Shown here: positions 8,607-17,161 of the stretch, in pieces
Layout: each line of letters opens with the position of its first letter
How positions within the stretch are numbered: position 1 is the stretch's first letter
Source: Burkholderia plantarii
Lineage (GTDB): Bacteria > Pseudomonadota > Gammaproteobacteria > Burkholderiales > Burkholderiaceae
Length of the DNA stretch: 64,000 nt
Direction of reading: 5' to 3'
Assembly (NCBI RefSeq): GCF_001411805.1
Contig: NZ_CP007213.1
Coordinates: 3,286,001-3,350,000, forward strand
Program-made: the position numbers and the translations under genes
Notes under the pieces: model-generated
Database searches by the model: none
What the model was told of the DNA's origin: nothing
Seen by the model: the letters and a program-made list of their open reading frames with translations, nothing else

Positions 8607-9372
8607 GCGCGCCGCGGTTCGGCCCGCTCGCGCGTGCCCGGCAATTCGACCATGGCCTACACGGGATGGGCGCGCGGCGCGGGCCGAACCGCGTCGCCAC
8701 CGATGCGACCGGGATCGGCACCCGCCGCCGCGCCGAAGATGCACGGCGGCTCGAAGGGCTGCCACGACGCGGAAGGACGGCCGCTCACGCCGATGGCCCC
8801 GCCGATCACCACGCGCCATCCGATGCCACGAACATAGGGACTCCCTAGTAAATCGGATGAAGACGCTGCGCCGGCTGATTGCCGGGACGGCTTCATCGAA
8901 CTCGAACCGTCGGGCCTGCCTGCCCGCCACGAGCGCGGCATCGTCACGCCAGGGCAGTCGCCGCGCCATGCGCGTGATGCCGGCAGCGAACGGCGATGGC
9001 TGGCGGCGCATTGTGTCCGGGCAGGCTCCCGCCCGGACATCCCGAGCCATGCAAGGATCCCGTGAAGCCTTGTCGCACGGCGCGATCCGGCCGACACCAC
9101 GGTTCAATCCGGTCGGGTTCATCCCTATGGGTCGAGCATTCAGCAATCGCGTCGCGTCCCCGTTAACTAGGTATCTACCGCGATTGGCGCGACCGCGCTT
9201 TGCTGGGAAAGTGAAGCCAGCGGGCAAACGCAACGTCGACGAGCAAACGATCGACGGAAGATCCAAGCCCGACCGAATGGTGGAGCATGCGTCGCGCGGG
9301 AGCGGCGATCGACTCCGGGCATCGGCGGCGCTGACGAACGGATACGGGATACAACGGCGACGGGGTGAAGTC
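8607..9372. other. Long gap without a supported gene
   Basis: About 770 bases. Open frames exist on both strands but none shows family patterns or the codon bias of the neighbours. Composition is less biased than in flanking genes. It may hold the promoter of the sensor gene and debris of an older gene. Confidence 0.4.
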
Positions 9373-10686
9373 ATGCATGTCAAAGAAATGAAAATCGATG
9401 CGCGTCCGGGCACCGGGCTCATCGGCGCGCTGCTCCTGCTGTGTCTGGCCGTGACGGCCGGGGCCTGTCAGGTCTCCCGCGCATTCACCGGCACGCACGC
9501 CATCACGACCGTCCTGCTGCCCGGCATCGAAACGCTCGACGACATCCAGGCCAACGCCAACCGGGTGCGCCGGAACACACTGCGCCTGACCCTCATCACC
9601 GATCCGGCCGCGCGCCGGAGCCAGCTGGACCGGCGCAGCGCCGCGATCGCGGCGCTGAACCGCGACTTCTCGCAATACGAGCGGATGATCGGCTCGCCGC
9701 GCGAGCGCGAACGCTACGACCGGATCCGCCAAAGCTGGACGCAGTATCTGGCGCTGGACCAGCAGGCGGTCGACGCCAGCGAGCACGGTGGGGCGGGCGG
9801 CATCAAAGCGCGCGAGCTGGCGGGCGACGAGGCGCCGAAGGTCTTCGCGGCCATGCTGCTCATGATCGAGCAGGGCATCCAGTCGCGCCATCAGGATGCG
9901 CTCGCCGAATTCGCCCGGGCGCAGCAGCGCTATCACGAGGCGCTGCTGCTGGCCGGTGTGCTCGGCGTCGCGTCCCTGCTGATGGGCGGCGGCGCCGGCG
10001 TCTGGGTGCGGCGCAAGGGTGCGGTGCCGGCGGCGCTGCAGGCCGGCGCCGGGCGCCTGCTCAAGGCCGTGGCGCGGCTGATGGACGGCGCGGACGGCAT
10101 CACGCGCGACCCCGCCGAGCGCGCGGGCAGCATCGTCCCGCGCCATCCGATCGGCATCAGCAGCATCGTCGCCAAGCCGTTGACGTTCGTCGAATTCGCC
10201 TCGGCGATCCGCACGCATCTGCCGGTCGCGCCGCGCGCCGCGATGCCCGTGGAGATCGACCCAGGCGCGCCGGCCAGCGCCGCGATGCCGGCCCTCGAGG
10301 CGGCCGGCGGCACGGCACGGCCGGACTACGCGAGCGAGGCCGCGATCGACGACGCCTGCGTGGCCGCGCTGTACGAGCAGGCCAACGACGAGATGCCCGA
10401 CCTCGCCCGCGACGTCGTCGCGATCTACCTCTCCAGTTCGGCATCGCAGGTCGCCGCGCTGACCCGCGCGCTCGAATACGGCGCCCTGCACTACGCCGCC
10501 CGGCTCGCGCACACGCTCGAGGCGAGCAGCGCCTACGTCGGTGCGCTGGGCTTCGCGGCCTTGATGAAACACGCCTCGCAGCAAGTGCGACTGCATGATC
10601 TGGACGCCGCCGCGCTCGCCCGGCATATCACCGCGGTGTTCACGCTGGTGCAGGCGAACCTGTTCGAACGGTTCGCCAAGGCCTAG
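9373..10686 (+). CDS. Chimeric membrane sensor: 4HB sensor + receiver tail + HPt domain
   Basis: 437 residues from ATG 9373. Residues ~14-33 form TM1. Residues ~40-185 form a four-helix-bundle (MCP/Tar-like) sensor (LPGIETLDDIQANANRVRRNTLRLTL; EAPKVFAAMLLMIEQGIQ). Residues ~190-212 form TM2 (LLAGVLGVASLLMGGGAG). After a short linker, KPLTFVEFASAIRTHLP resembles the last helix of a response-regulator receiver domain. The C-terminal ~110 residues are an HPt domain with the expected phospho-His in ARLAHTLEASSAYVGA. HAMP, histidine kinase and most of the receiver are missing. This looks like a hybrid histidine kinase collapsed in frame by deletion, leaving an open frame. Whether the product works is unknown. 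Confidence 0.65.
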   Translation: MHVKEMKIDARPGTGLIGALLLLCLAVTAGACQVSRAFTGTHAITTVLLPGIETLDDIQANANRVRRNTLRLTLITDPAARRSQLDRRSAAIAALNRDFSQYERMIGSPRERERYDRIRQSWTQYLALDQQAVDASEHGGAGGIKARELAGDEAPKVFAAMLLMIEQGIQSRHQDALAEFARAQQRYHEALLLAGVLGVASLLMGGGAGVWVRRKGAVPAALQAGAGRLLKAVARLMDGADGITRDPAERAGSIVPRHPIGISSIVAKPLTFVEFASAIRTHLPVAPRAAMPVEIDPGAPASAAMPALEAAGGTARPDYASEAAIDDACVAALYEQANDEMPDLARDVVAIYLSSSASQVAALTRALEYGALHYAARLAHTLEASSAYVGALGFAALMKHASQQVRLHDLDAAALARHITAVFTLVQANLFERFAKA

Positions 10687-10698
10687 GGCGCGCGCCCT
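10685..10698. terminator. GC-rich palindrome after the sensor gene
   Basis: AGGGCGCGCGCCCT is a perfect 14-bp palindrome overlapping the stop codon of the sensor-HPt gene. No T-run follows, so it is only a candidate end-of-transcript hairpin. Confidence 0.25.
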
Positions 10699-10793
10699 CG
10701 CGCTGTACGGTCGCGCCGGCGGCCGCCTCGAGCGTCTGCCGATGGCGCGCGATTGCCGCCGGTCCGGTTCGACTGCCGGCCGGGCAACCGCGC

Positions 10794-11600
10794 TCAGGCG
10801 CCGAACGCGGCCTTCGCGAGCAGCCCCACCGCGACCACGCTCAGCACCGCAGCGAAGCCGGCCTGAACGTGGCGCGCCGCGAGCCGGTGCGAGGCGAAGC
10901 GGCCCGCGATCATGCCGGCCGCCGTGGTCACGCTGAACCAGACGGCGACCTCGACCGGCACCGGCGTGCCGTGCGCGACCGTCGAGGCGATGCCGCCCGC
11001 GCCCACCAGCGCGATCACCATCAGCGAGGTGGCCACCACGCCGTGCATCGGCACGTCGGTCAGCTTGCGCAGCATCGGCACGATGATGAAGCCGCCGCCC
11101 ACGCCGAGCAGCCCGGTCATGAGGCCGGTGACGGCGCCGGTGGCCGCGAGCGCGACGGCGGTACGCGGCGTCCAGGCGAGCCGGCCGGTCGCGGGATCGA
11201 GACGGCCGACGCAGAGCGGCGAGGGCTCGGCCTGCCCGGCGCGCCCGGCCCGCACCTGGCGCCACAGCCGCAACGCGACGACCAGCATCACCGCCGCGAA
11301 CAGCGCGAGCAGCAGCCGCTGCGGCAGCGCATGCGCGGCGCGCACGCCGAGCGAGGTGGCCGGCACGCCCGCCACCGCCATCAGCAGCGCGGCGCGATAG
11401 CGGACCAGCCGCTGCCGGAACGCCTCCAGCGCGCCGATCGCCGCGCTGCCGGAGACGGCGATCAACGCCACCGGCGTGGCCTGCTGGATCGGCCAGCCAA
11501 GGCCCACCACCAGCGCCGGCACCGCGAGGATGCCGCCGCCCGCGCCGGTCAGGCCGAGCACCGCGCCCACCAGCGCGCCGAGAATCAGCGCGGTTTCCAT
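10794..11600 (-). CDS. TauE/SafE-family sulfite/organosulfur permease
   Basis: 268-residue inner-membrane protein with about eight hydrophobic helices and the TauE/SafE hallmarks GALVGAVLGLTGAGGGILAVPAL at the N-terminus and the repeated GLMTGLLGVGGGFIIVPML in the second half. The family exports sulfite, sulfoacetate or similar anions. Transcribed leftwards from ATG 11600. An in-frame open stretch ends just before the start, so the region upstream may encode a short leader. Nearby genes do not reveal the substrate. Confidence 0.88.
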   Translation of the reverse strand: METALILGALVGAVLGLTGAGGGILAVPALVVGLGWPIQQATPVALIAVSGSAAIGALEAFRQRLVRYRAALLMAVAGVPATSLGVRAAHALPQRLLLALFAAVMLVVALRLWRQVRAGRAGQAEPSPLCVGRLDPATGRLAWTPRTAVALAATGAVTGLMTGLLGVGGGFIIVPMLRKLTDVPMHGVVATSLMVIALVGAGGIASTVAHGTPVPVEVAVWFSVTTAAGMIAGRFASHRLAARHVQAGFAAVLSVVAVGLLAKAAFGA

Positions 11601-11766
11601 TCAGCGGCTCCGGTGGGGAAAGGCGGCGCGCGGCGAGCCGGCCGGCGGCAAGGCGGCGGACGATGGACGACGGCGGGCGGCCGGCACGGCGGCATGGGCA
11701 TCATGGGTCAACACGGTTTCCTTTTCTGTCGGAGGCGACGTCCCGGGCGGGCGCGCAACGAAGGCA

Positions 11767-11785
11767 GCGACTATTAACAAGTCGC
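11767..11785. promoter_or_regulatory. Inverted repeat upstream of TauE/SafE gene
   Basis: GCGACT (11767-11772), 7-base AT-rich spacer, AGTCGC (11780-11785): a perfect 6-bp dyad about 170 bases upstream of the permease. A candidate operator. No cognate regulator gene is adjacent. Confidence 0.35.
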
Positions 11786-12185
11786 GTGCCAGCCTGCGAC
11801 AGGCGCACCTAAACCTTTGATTTTGCTCGCAGCGCGCCCGCCAGTGCGGGTGGCACGGGCATGCCGTGCCGCGCGCGGCACGCGCCGGCGCCGCCATCGG
11901 CAGCGATGCGTGGCAGAAAGTGGCAGTGATGGCAGTGCCGGTTCGTCCCGGCCGGCCCGGCGCACACGCGGAGCGCCGGGCGCCGGCGACGGCGGGAACG
12001 GCGCTTGCCGGCGCGGACGTCGGCCATTCCCGTCACGGACGGGCCGATCGACACCGCCCGCGCAGGGTGGCCCGCATCGCGCCTCCTTCGGCAGCCGGCG
12101 CCATGACGCCTGCACCGCGAACACCCCGGCCCGCCTCGCCCGTAGTCCATCGCCGCGCCCGGGTGGCGATTCCCCCACCTCGCAT

Positions 12186-12214
12186 GCATCCCGCTCGTTT
12201 CGGCGTCCGTATCT
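12186..12214 (+). promoter_or_regulatory. ECF sigma promoter 1 (autoregulatory)
   Basis: GCATCC at 12186-12191, 16-base spacer, CGTATCT at 12208-12214, about 140 bases before the sigma-factor start. Identical architecture recurs at 14269 and 17081. ATCC/CGTA-like elements are typical of ECF promoters, so this is probably the autoregulated promoter of the sigma operon. Confidence 0.65.
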
Positions 12215-12354
12215 GTCCATGCCAACTTTCAGCGAAACCGACCATGCCCGCCCACGCGCGACTCGCCTGCCGAATATCCGGCCCTGCAACGGGGGCCGGA
12301 GTGCTATATTTCGACAGCCCTGTCCGCTCACGCGCGCCGCGCGTCCCGCCCTCC

Positions 12355-12963
12355 ATGAACGACACGCCCGGCCGTGCCGAGAATTCCGATCCCGACGACG
12401 TCGCCCGCGATGCCGGCGCCGCGCGCCGTGAACGCCTGAACCAGCTGCTGCTGAGCGTGGCGCAGGGCAACCAGCAGGCGTTCGCCGAGTTCTACCGCCT
12501 GACTTCGTCGCGCGTCTTCGGCGTGATCGTGCGGATGCTGCACGACACCGGCGAGGCCGAGGACGTCCTGCAGGAGGTCTACACCAGCGCATGGCGCCGC
12601 GCCGACAGCTTCGATCCCGCACGCGCCGGCGCGATGACCTGGCTCGTCACGCTGGCGCGCAACCGCGCGATCGACCGGCTGCGCCAGCACCGCGAAACCC
12701 AGCTCGACGATAGCGCCGCGCAGGACCTGCCCGACGACGACACGCCCTCGCCCGCCGCCCTTGCCGAAGCCAGCCAGGAACGGCGCCGCCTGCAGGACTG
12801 CCTCGACCAGCTCGGCGCGCAGCAGCGCCATGCCGTGCGCGACGCGTTCTTCAGCGGCGCGACCTACGCGGAACTGGCCGAACGGCTCAGCGTGCCGCTC
12901 GGCACCATGAAGAGCTGGATCCGGCGCAGCCTCATGCAGCTGAAGCTGTGCCTCGAACGATGA
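12355..12963 (+). CDS. ECF RNA polymerase sigma factor (SigK/RpoE-like)
   Basis: 202-residue ECF sigma factor. Region 2 is residues ~35-105 (AFAEFYRLTSSRVFGVIVRML, AEDVLQEVYTSAWRRADSFD, AMTWLVTLARNRAIDRLRQH). Region 4 is residues ~140-200 (LGAQQRHAVRDAFFSG, TYAELAERLSVPLGTMKSWI). Start ATG 12355. Its stop overlaps the ATG of the anti-sigma gene (ATGA), giving coupled translation and balanced stoichiometry. Directs RNA polymerase to stress promoters; the three GCATCC-N16-CGTAT sites nearby are the likely targets. It resembles the group paired with RskA-type membrane anti-sigmas. Confidence 0.95.
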   Translation: MNDTPGRAENSDPDDVARDAGAARRERLNQLLLSVAQGNQQAFAEFYRLTSSRVFGVIVRMLHDTGEAEDVLQEVYTSAWRRADSFDPARAGAMTWLVTLARNRAIDRLRQHRETQLDDSAAQDLPDDDTPSPAALAEASQERRRLQDCLDQLGAQQRHAVRDAFFSGATYAELAERLSVPLGTMKSWIRRSLMQLKLCLER

Positions 12964-13721
12964 ATACGCCCGCCCATTCCGATCCCGAGCTGCGCTGCGC
13001 CGAATACGCGCTCGGCGTGCTCGACGCCGACGCGCGCCGCGCGCTCGAACAGGCAGCCGCCGCCGATCCCTCGCTCGCGGCGACGCTCGCGCGCTGGCAG
13101 GCGCGTCTCGCGCCGCTGGCCGAGGACGTGCTGCCGATCGTGCCGTCGCCGCGCGTCTGGACCCGGATCCGGCGCGATCTCGGCTTCCTGCCGGCGCGCG
13201 ACGAGGCCGCCGCGCGCGACGGCCAGCGCGGCGCGGGCGGCTGGTGGAACCATCTCGGCTTCTGGCGCTGGCTCGGCATCGGCGCGAGTCTCGCCACCGT
13301 GGCGCTGGTGGCCGTGACGCTGACCACCGCGCGCCACGAGGCCACCGCGCCGGGCACGCAGACCGCCGCCCGGCCGGGCGCCGGCTACATGGTGGCCACC
13401 ATCGCGCGGCCGGACGGCGTCGCGCACTGGACGGCCACGGTCGACCTGCGGCGCGCACGGATGCTGGTGGTGCCGGCCGACAAGCCGACCATCGCGGCGA
13501 ACCGCTCGACCGAGCTCTGGCTGATCCCGCCGAACGCGAAACCGATTCCGCTCGGCGTGTTCGCGGCCGACGCACCGGCCGCGATGGCGCTGCCGCCCGG
13601 GATCGTCGCGCAGCTGAGCGCGCGCGCGGTGCTGGCGGTGTCGGTCGAACCGGTGGGCGGCTCGCCGACCGGCCAGCCGACCGGGCCGGTGATCGCCACG
13701 GGAGCGATGCACGAGGCTTGA
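12960..13721 (+). CDS. RskA-like membrane anti-sigma factor
   Basis: 253 residues. The N-terminal cytosolic sigma-binding part (residues ~1-90) carries the pattern ELRCAEYALGVLDADARRALEQ. One TM segment follows at about residues 100-122 (WLGIGASLATVALVAVTLTT). The C-terminal periplasmic RskA domain includes WTATVDLRRARMLVVPADKP, STELWLIPPNAKPIPLGVF and a VSVEPVGGSPTGQPTGPV tail. No ChrR-type zinc site (His/Cys cluster) or cupin is visible, so release is more likely by regulated proteolysis at the membrane than by direct metal/singlet-oxygen chemistry. Overlaps the sigma gene by 4 bases. The start is ATG 12960 because an upstream in-frame ATG lies within the sigma C-terminus. Confidence 0.92.
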   Translation: MNTPAHSDPELRCAEYALGVLDADARRALEQAAAADPSLAATLARWQARLAPLAEDVLPIVPSPRVWTRIRRDLGFLPARDEAAARDGQRGAGGWWNHLGFWRWLGIGASLATVALVAVTLTTARHEATAPGTQTAARPGAGYMVATIARPDGVAHWTATVDLRRARMLVVPADKPTIAANRSTELWLIPPNAKPIPLGVFAADAPAAMALPPGIVAQLSARAVLAVSVEPVGGSPTGQPTGPVIATGAMHEA

Positions 13722-13736
13722 GGGCGCGCCTCTCGC

Positions 13737-13765
13737 GGAAACCGATCCAGCTCGTATCGGTTTCC
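13737..13765 (+). terminator. Hairpin after anti-sigma gene
   Basis: GGAAACCGAT (13737-13746) and ATCGGTTTCC (13756-13765) form a perfect 10-bp stem with a 9-base loop, 15 bases past the anti-sigma stop. Outer flanks AGGGCGC and GCGCCCT extend the pairing imperfectly. It lacks a clean T-run, so it may be an attenuator or processing hairpin. Confidence 0.5.
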
Positions 13766-14268
13766 CGGTGGGCGCCCTCGCATGCCGTCGAGCAGCGTTT
13801 TCTCCCGCTGCGCCCCCTCGCGGTCGGTATCTTTATTGCTCCTCGCGCCCGCCACCGCCGACGTGTTTTATTTGACGGCACACGCGGCCCGCCGCCGCCG
13901 CGATCATGAAATGCGTGGCGGGGCAGTGCCCGGGCGTCTGCCGCACCGCCACAAGCCACGCCCGCAAAATCCCCCTTCTCCCCTCCCCGCCTCGCCCGCC
14001 CCGATACCGCGCCGCAGCACGCCAACTGTTACGGATACCCAATCAACCACCCGTTCCCCCGATCGCGCCCCGAATCGATCGCCGAGCCGTTTCGCCCCCG
14101 TCAACAGCGCGGCCGATCCTGCCGCTTTCAGCTGAGCATTCCCCCGTATTGACCTCCGGCCACACTTAATGAAAATGGAAGCATTCCTTCGCCAGGAGAG
14201 GCGATGCGCAGCGTTTTCATTTCACCCGAAGCGAACCGCGCGCCACGCACGCTGACGCCCTGCGCCCC

Positions 14269-14297
14269 GCATCCGGGCCGGCCCCCGCTCCGTATCT
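14269..14297 (+). promoter_or_regulatory. ECF sigma promoter 2
   Basis: GCATCC at 14269-14274, 16-base spacer, CGTATCT at 14291-14297. The -10-like element is 26 bases before the DUF1295 ATG and a GGGAG ribosome site lies between, which fits a short 5' leader. Confidence 0.7.
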
Positions 14298-14323
14298 CCC
14301 CGTTTTCACCAACGGGAGTTCGC

Positions 14324-15142
14324 ATGCCCATCGCCGCCACCGTCGCGCTCGCCTTCATCGCCACCAGCGCCGCCTTCACCGCCGTCTGGCTCCACCAGCT
14401 GCGCTCGCGCAACGCCGGGCTGATCGATCCCGTCTGGGCCGCGATGCTCGGCGCGGTGGCCGTCTACGTTGCCGTGGCCGGCACCGGTGCGCCGGCCAGC
14501 CGCGCGTTCGTGGCGATCGCGGGCGGCCTCTGGGGCCTGCGCCTGGCCGTGCATCTGTTGCGCCGCAACGCGGGCCACGCCGAGGATGCGCGCTACCACG
14601 CGCTGCGCGAACAATGGGGCGATGCCGCGCCCGCCCGCATGTTCGGCTTCTTCCAGCTGCAGGCGGTGGTGTCGATGCTGCTGGCGATCGCATTCCTGGT
14701 GCCGGCCTATCGCCCCGAGACGCCGCCGCCGGCGGCGTTCGTCGCGGCCATCGTGATCTGGCTCGCGGCGGTGGCCGGCGAAGCCTCGGCCGACCGCCAG
14801 CTGCGCCGCTTCGCGGCCGATCCGGCACACCGCGGCCAGGTGTGCCGCGCCGGCTGGTGGCGCTATTCGCGGCACCCGAACTACTTCTTCGAATGCCTGC
14901 ATTGGCTCGCCTACACGGCGCTCGCGATCGGGCTGCCGTGGGGCTGGCTCACGCTCGCGCCGCCGTGCCTGATGGCGTGGCTGCTGCTGCGCGTGTCCGG
15001 CATCCCGATGCTCGAAGCCCACCTGCAACGCTCGCGAGCCGGCTATCGCGACTACATCCGCACGACGAGCGCGCTCATCCCGTGGCCGCCGCGCGCGGCC
15101 GCCGACCATAACGACCCACAAGAACGGAGCCCACGATCATGA
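14324..15142 (+). CDS. DUF1295 / steroid 5-alpha-reductase-like membrane protein
   Basis: 272-residue polytopic inner-membrane protein. It has about seven hydrophobic helices and the C-terminal signature of the DUF1295/ICMT-like superfamily: CRAGWWRYSRHPNYFFECLHWLAY and GIPMLEAHLQRSR.GYRDYI. Such proteins use NADPH or SAM-type chemistry on lipids; the exact reaction is unknown. Start ATG 14324 has GGGAG just upstream; the longer frame from 14204 reads through the promoter. Its stop overlaps the ATG of the methyltransferase gene (ATGA), so it is the first gene of the lipid-modification transcript. Confidence 0.88.
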   Translation: MPIAATVALAFIATSAAFTAVWLHQLRSRNAGLIDPVWAAMLGAVAVYVAVAGTGAPASRAFVAIAGGLWGLRLAVHLLRRNAGHAEDARYHALREQWGDAAPARMFGFFQLQAVVSMLLAIAFLVPAYRPETPPPAAFVAAIVIWLAAVAGEASADRQLRRFAADPAHRGQVCRAGWWRYSRHPNYFFECLHWLAYTALAIGLPWGWLTLAPPCLMAWLLLRVSGIPMLEAHLQRSRAGYRDYIRTTSALIPWPPRAAADHNDPQERSPRS

Positions 15143-16233
15143 CAGCGACCACTCTCGATTCGAAATCCGCCGCCGACCGCGACAGCTGGCTGATCCGCTA
15201 CTGCGAGCGCGGTCGCGTGTCCGATTCGGTGATCCGCGGCGGCATCGCGGCGCTGCTGTGGCAGCGGCTGCGCGCCGAGCACGTCGACGACGACGAGGTG
15301 CGCGCCAACGCGCTGAACGCGTTCGTCGAGGAATTGAACCGCAGCCCGATCGCGATCGACACGCAGGCGGCCAACCGCCAGCACTACGAGATGCCGGCCA
15401 GCTTCTTCGCGGCCCATCTCGGCCCGCGCCTCAAGTATTCGTGCTGCTACTTCCCGACCGGCGAGGACACGCTCGCGCACGCCGAGGACGCGATGCTCGC
15501 GCTCTACGCCGAGCGCGCCGAACTGGCCGACGGCCAGCGCATCCTCGATCTCGGCTGCGGCTGGGGGGCGCTGTCGCTGTGGCTGGCCGAGCGCTATCCG
15601 GGCTCGCAGATCGTCGGGCTGTCGAACTCGCAGAGCCAGCGCGCGTTCATCGAGCAGCGCGCGGCCGAGCGTGGCCTGACGAACCTCACGATCGTCACCG
15701 GCAACATCGTCGATTTCGAATTCGCGGCGGCCGACGCGCGCTTCGACCGCGTGCTGTCGATCGAGATGTTCGAGCACATGAAGAACTACCGCGCGCTGCT
15801 GGCGAAGATCTCGCACTGGCTCGACGACGACGGCAAGCTGTTCGTCCACCTGTTCGCGCACCGGCTCGTGGCTTATCACTTCACCGCGCGCGACGGCAGC
15901 GATTGGATGTCGCGCCACTTCTTCACCGGCGGCACGATGCCGTCGGCGGACCTGCTGCTGCGCTTCCAGGACCACCTGCACGTGCAGCGGCAATGGTGGC
16001 TCGACGGCACCCATTACGCGCGCACCGCGAACCACTGGCTCGCCTCGCTCGACGCCGCGCACGAGCAGATCATGCCCGGGCTGCGCGAGGCGTTCGGCGA
16101 CGACGCGCCGATCGTGTTCCAGCGCTGGCGCATGTTCTACATGGCCGTGGCGGGGCTGTTCGGGTTCCGCCGCGGCCACGAATGGGGCGTCGCGCACTAC
16201 CTGTTCGACAAGCGCTCGGCGCTCGGCGCGTGA
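15139..16233 (+). CDS. SAM-dependent methyltransferase, cyclopropane-fatty-acid-synthase family (short type)
   Basis: 364 residues. N-terminal substrate-binding part has NRQHYEMPASFFAAHLGPRLKYSCCYF, the HY..P..FF....G...YSCCYF pattern of the family. SAM motif I is RILDLGCGWGALSLWLAERYPG at about residues 134-155. Further motifs are VLSIEMFEHMKNY and LFVHLFAHR. It modifies unsaturated acyl chains of membrane phospholipids by transferring a methyl or methylene group. Coupled to DUF1295 upstream. A second, longer CFA-type enzyme ends the same cluster, so two different methyl-transfer steps are likely. Confidence 0.9.
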   Translation: MTATTLDSKSAADRDSWLIRYCERGRVSDSVIRGGIAALLWQRLRAEHVDDDEVRANALNAFVEELNRSPIAIDTQAANRQHYEMPASFFAAHLGPRLKYSCCYFPTGEDTLAHAEDAMLALYAERAELADGQRILDLGCGWGALSLWLAERYPGSQIVGLSNSQSQRAFIEQRAAERGLTNLTIVTGNIVDFEFAAADARFDRVLSIEMFEHMKNYRALLAKISHWLDDDGKLFVHLFAHRLVAYHFTARDGSDWMSRHFFTGGTMPSADLLLRFQDHLHVQRQWWLDGTHYARTANHWLASLDAAHEQIMPGLREAFGDDAPIVFQRWRMFYMAVAGLFGFRRGHEWGVAHYLFDKRSALGA

Positions 16234-16287
16234 GCCGAGCCGCTGAATGACGGTGACGACCCGCGCGCCCGTCTGCCCGGAGCGGCC

Positions 16288-16902
16288 ATGACGCTCCCGC
16301 CGGGAGCACCGGTCGATCCCGCCCGGCGCCGCGCGCTGCTCGCGCTGGCGGCGGCGCCCGCCGTGCTCGGCGCCGCCTGCCACGAGGCGCCGCCCAATCC
16401 GAATCCGCGCGCCGGCCTGCCGCTCGTGCCGGTGCCGGTCGACCTGCCGCGCTACATGGGACGCTGGTACGTGATCGCGCACCTGCCGTACTGGGCCGAG
16501 CGCGGCTTCGTGGCGAGCCGCGCCGAGTGGACGCTGCGCCCCGACGGCCGGATCGACGACCGCTTCATCGCGCGGCGCGGCTTCGACGGCCCCGAGCGCA
16601 GCTACCACTTCGTCGATACCGCGCTGCCGGGCGGCGGCGAATGGCGCGTGCGGCTGCTCTGGCCGATCCACGTGAGCCAGCTGACGCTGTTCGTCGATCC
16701 CGACTATCGCACCACGCTGCTCGGCTATCGCGGCAAGCACCTCGGCTGGGTGTTCGCGCGCGAGCCCGAACTCGACGACGCCACCTACCACGGCCTGCTC
16801 GCGCGCTTCGACGCGTTCGGCTACGACACCTCGCGCTTCCTGCGCGTGCCGCAGAAACGCGAGCAGCTCGGGCGGGACGGCTTCGAGGCTGCTGCCGGCT
16901 GA
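16288..16902 (+). CDS. Lipocalin family lipoprotein (Blc-like)
   Basis: 204 residues. N-terminus RRRALLALAAAPAVLGAAC is a lipoprotein signal with a lipobox ending at Cys31. The lipocalin motif follows as YMGRWYVIAHLPYWAERGF (G-x-W). The strands typical of bacterial Blc proteins follow, including GPERSYHFVDTALPGGGEWRVR. Probably anchored in the outer membrane facing the periplasm, where it binds fatty acids or lysophospholipids. Its place among lipid-modifying enzymes supports a role in handling the modified or damaged lipids. Sits 54 bases after the methyltransferase. Confidence 0.88.
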   Translation: MTLPPGAPVDPARRRALLALAAAPAVLGAACHEAPPNPNPRAGLPLVPVPVDLPRYMGRWYVIAHLPYWAERGFVASRAEWTLRPDGRIDDRFIARRGFDGPERSYHFVDTALPGGGEWRVRLLWPIHVSQLTLFVDPDYRTTLLGYRGKHLGWVFAREPELDDATYHGLLARFDAFGYDTSRFLRVPQKREQLGRDGFEAAAG

Positions 16903-17080
16903 GGTCGTGCCCCCCATGAAGGCGGCCGCTCGCGGCAGCGCTGTCCGCGCTCCCGGCACGCGATGTCCGCGCCTGGCGCGCGGCCGGCCCGGCGCCGCCA
17001 CGGCCCGCGCCTCGCTGCCGAATCCGCGCCAACCTTCCGTCTCACGCGCCGCGCTCCCCAATCCCGCAGTCCCCTTCCCT

Positions 17081-17109
17081 GCATCCATCCGGCGCAACCG
17101 CCCGTATAT
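17081..17109 (+). promoter_or_regulatory. ECF sigma promoter 3
   Basis: GCATCC at 17081-17086, 16-base spacer, CGTATAT at 17103-17109, 52 bases before the FAD oxidoreductase ATG. Third copy of the architecture in front of genes of the same cluster. Confidence 0.65.
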
Positions 17110-17161
17110 CTCCCGACACCGGCAATCATGCCGGCCGCCCCGCCTCAGGAGATCGCAGCCG

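Larger units (their letters stand above)
11601..12354. other. Divergent intergenic region, 750 bases
   Basis: Lies between the leftward TauE/SafE gene and the rightward ECF operon. Contains the dyad at 11767-11785 and the ECF-type promoter at 12186-12214. No further gene is supported. Confidence 0.5.
13722..14323. other. Gap between anti-sigma and DUF1295 genes
   Basis: About 600 bases with no supported gene. Holds the hairpin at 13737-13765 and ECF promoter 2 at 14269-14297. The hairpin followed by a new promoter suggests that the sigma/anti-sigma pair and the lipid genes are separate transcripts of one regulon. Confidence 0.5.

Noticed and set aside
8657..9100. Minus-strand ORF of 147 codons in the gap before the sensor gene
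   Set aside because: No family pattern, no ribosome site, and atypical composition; not enough to call a gene.
9175..11265. Long minus-strand frame across the sensor-HPt and permease genes
   Set aside because: It covers parts of two real genes on opposite strands and has no ribosome site or recognisable domain.
11601..11897. Short minus-strand frame ending just before the TauE/SafE start
   Set aside because: Ala/Pro/Arg-rich without homology. Possibly a leader peptide but not supported beyond being open.
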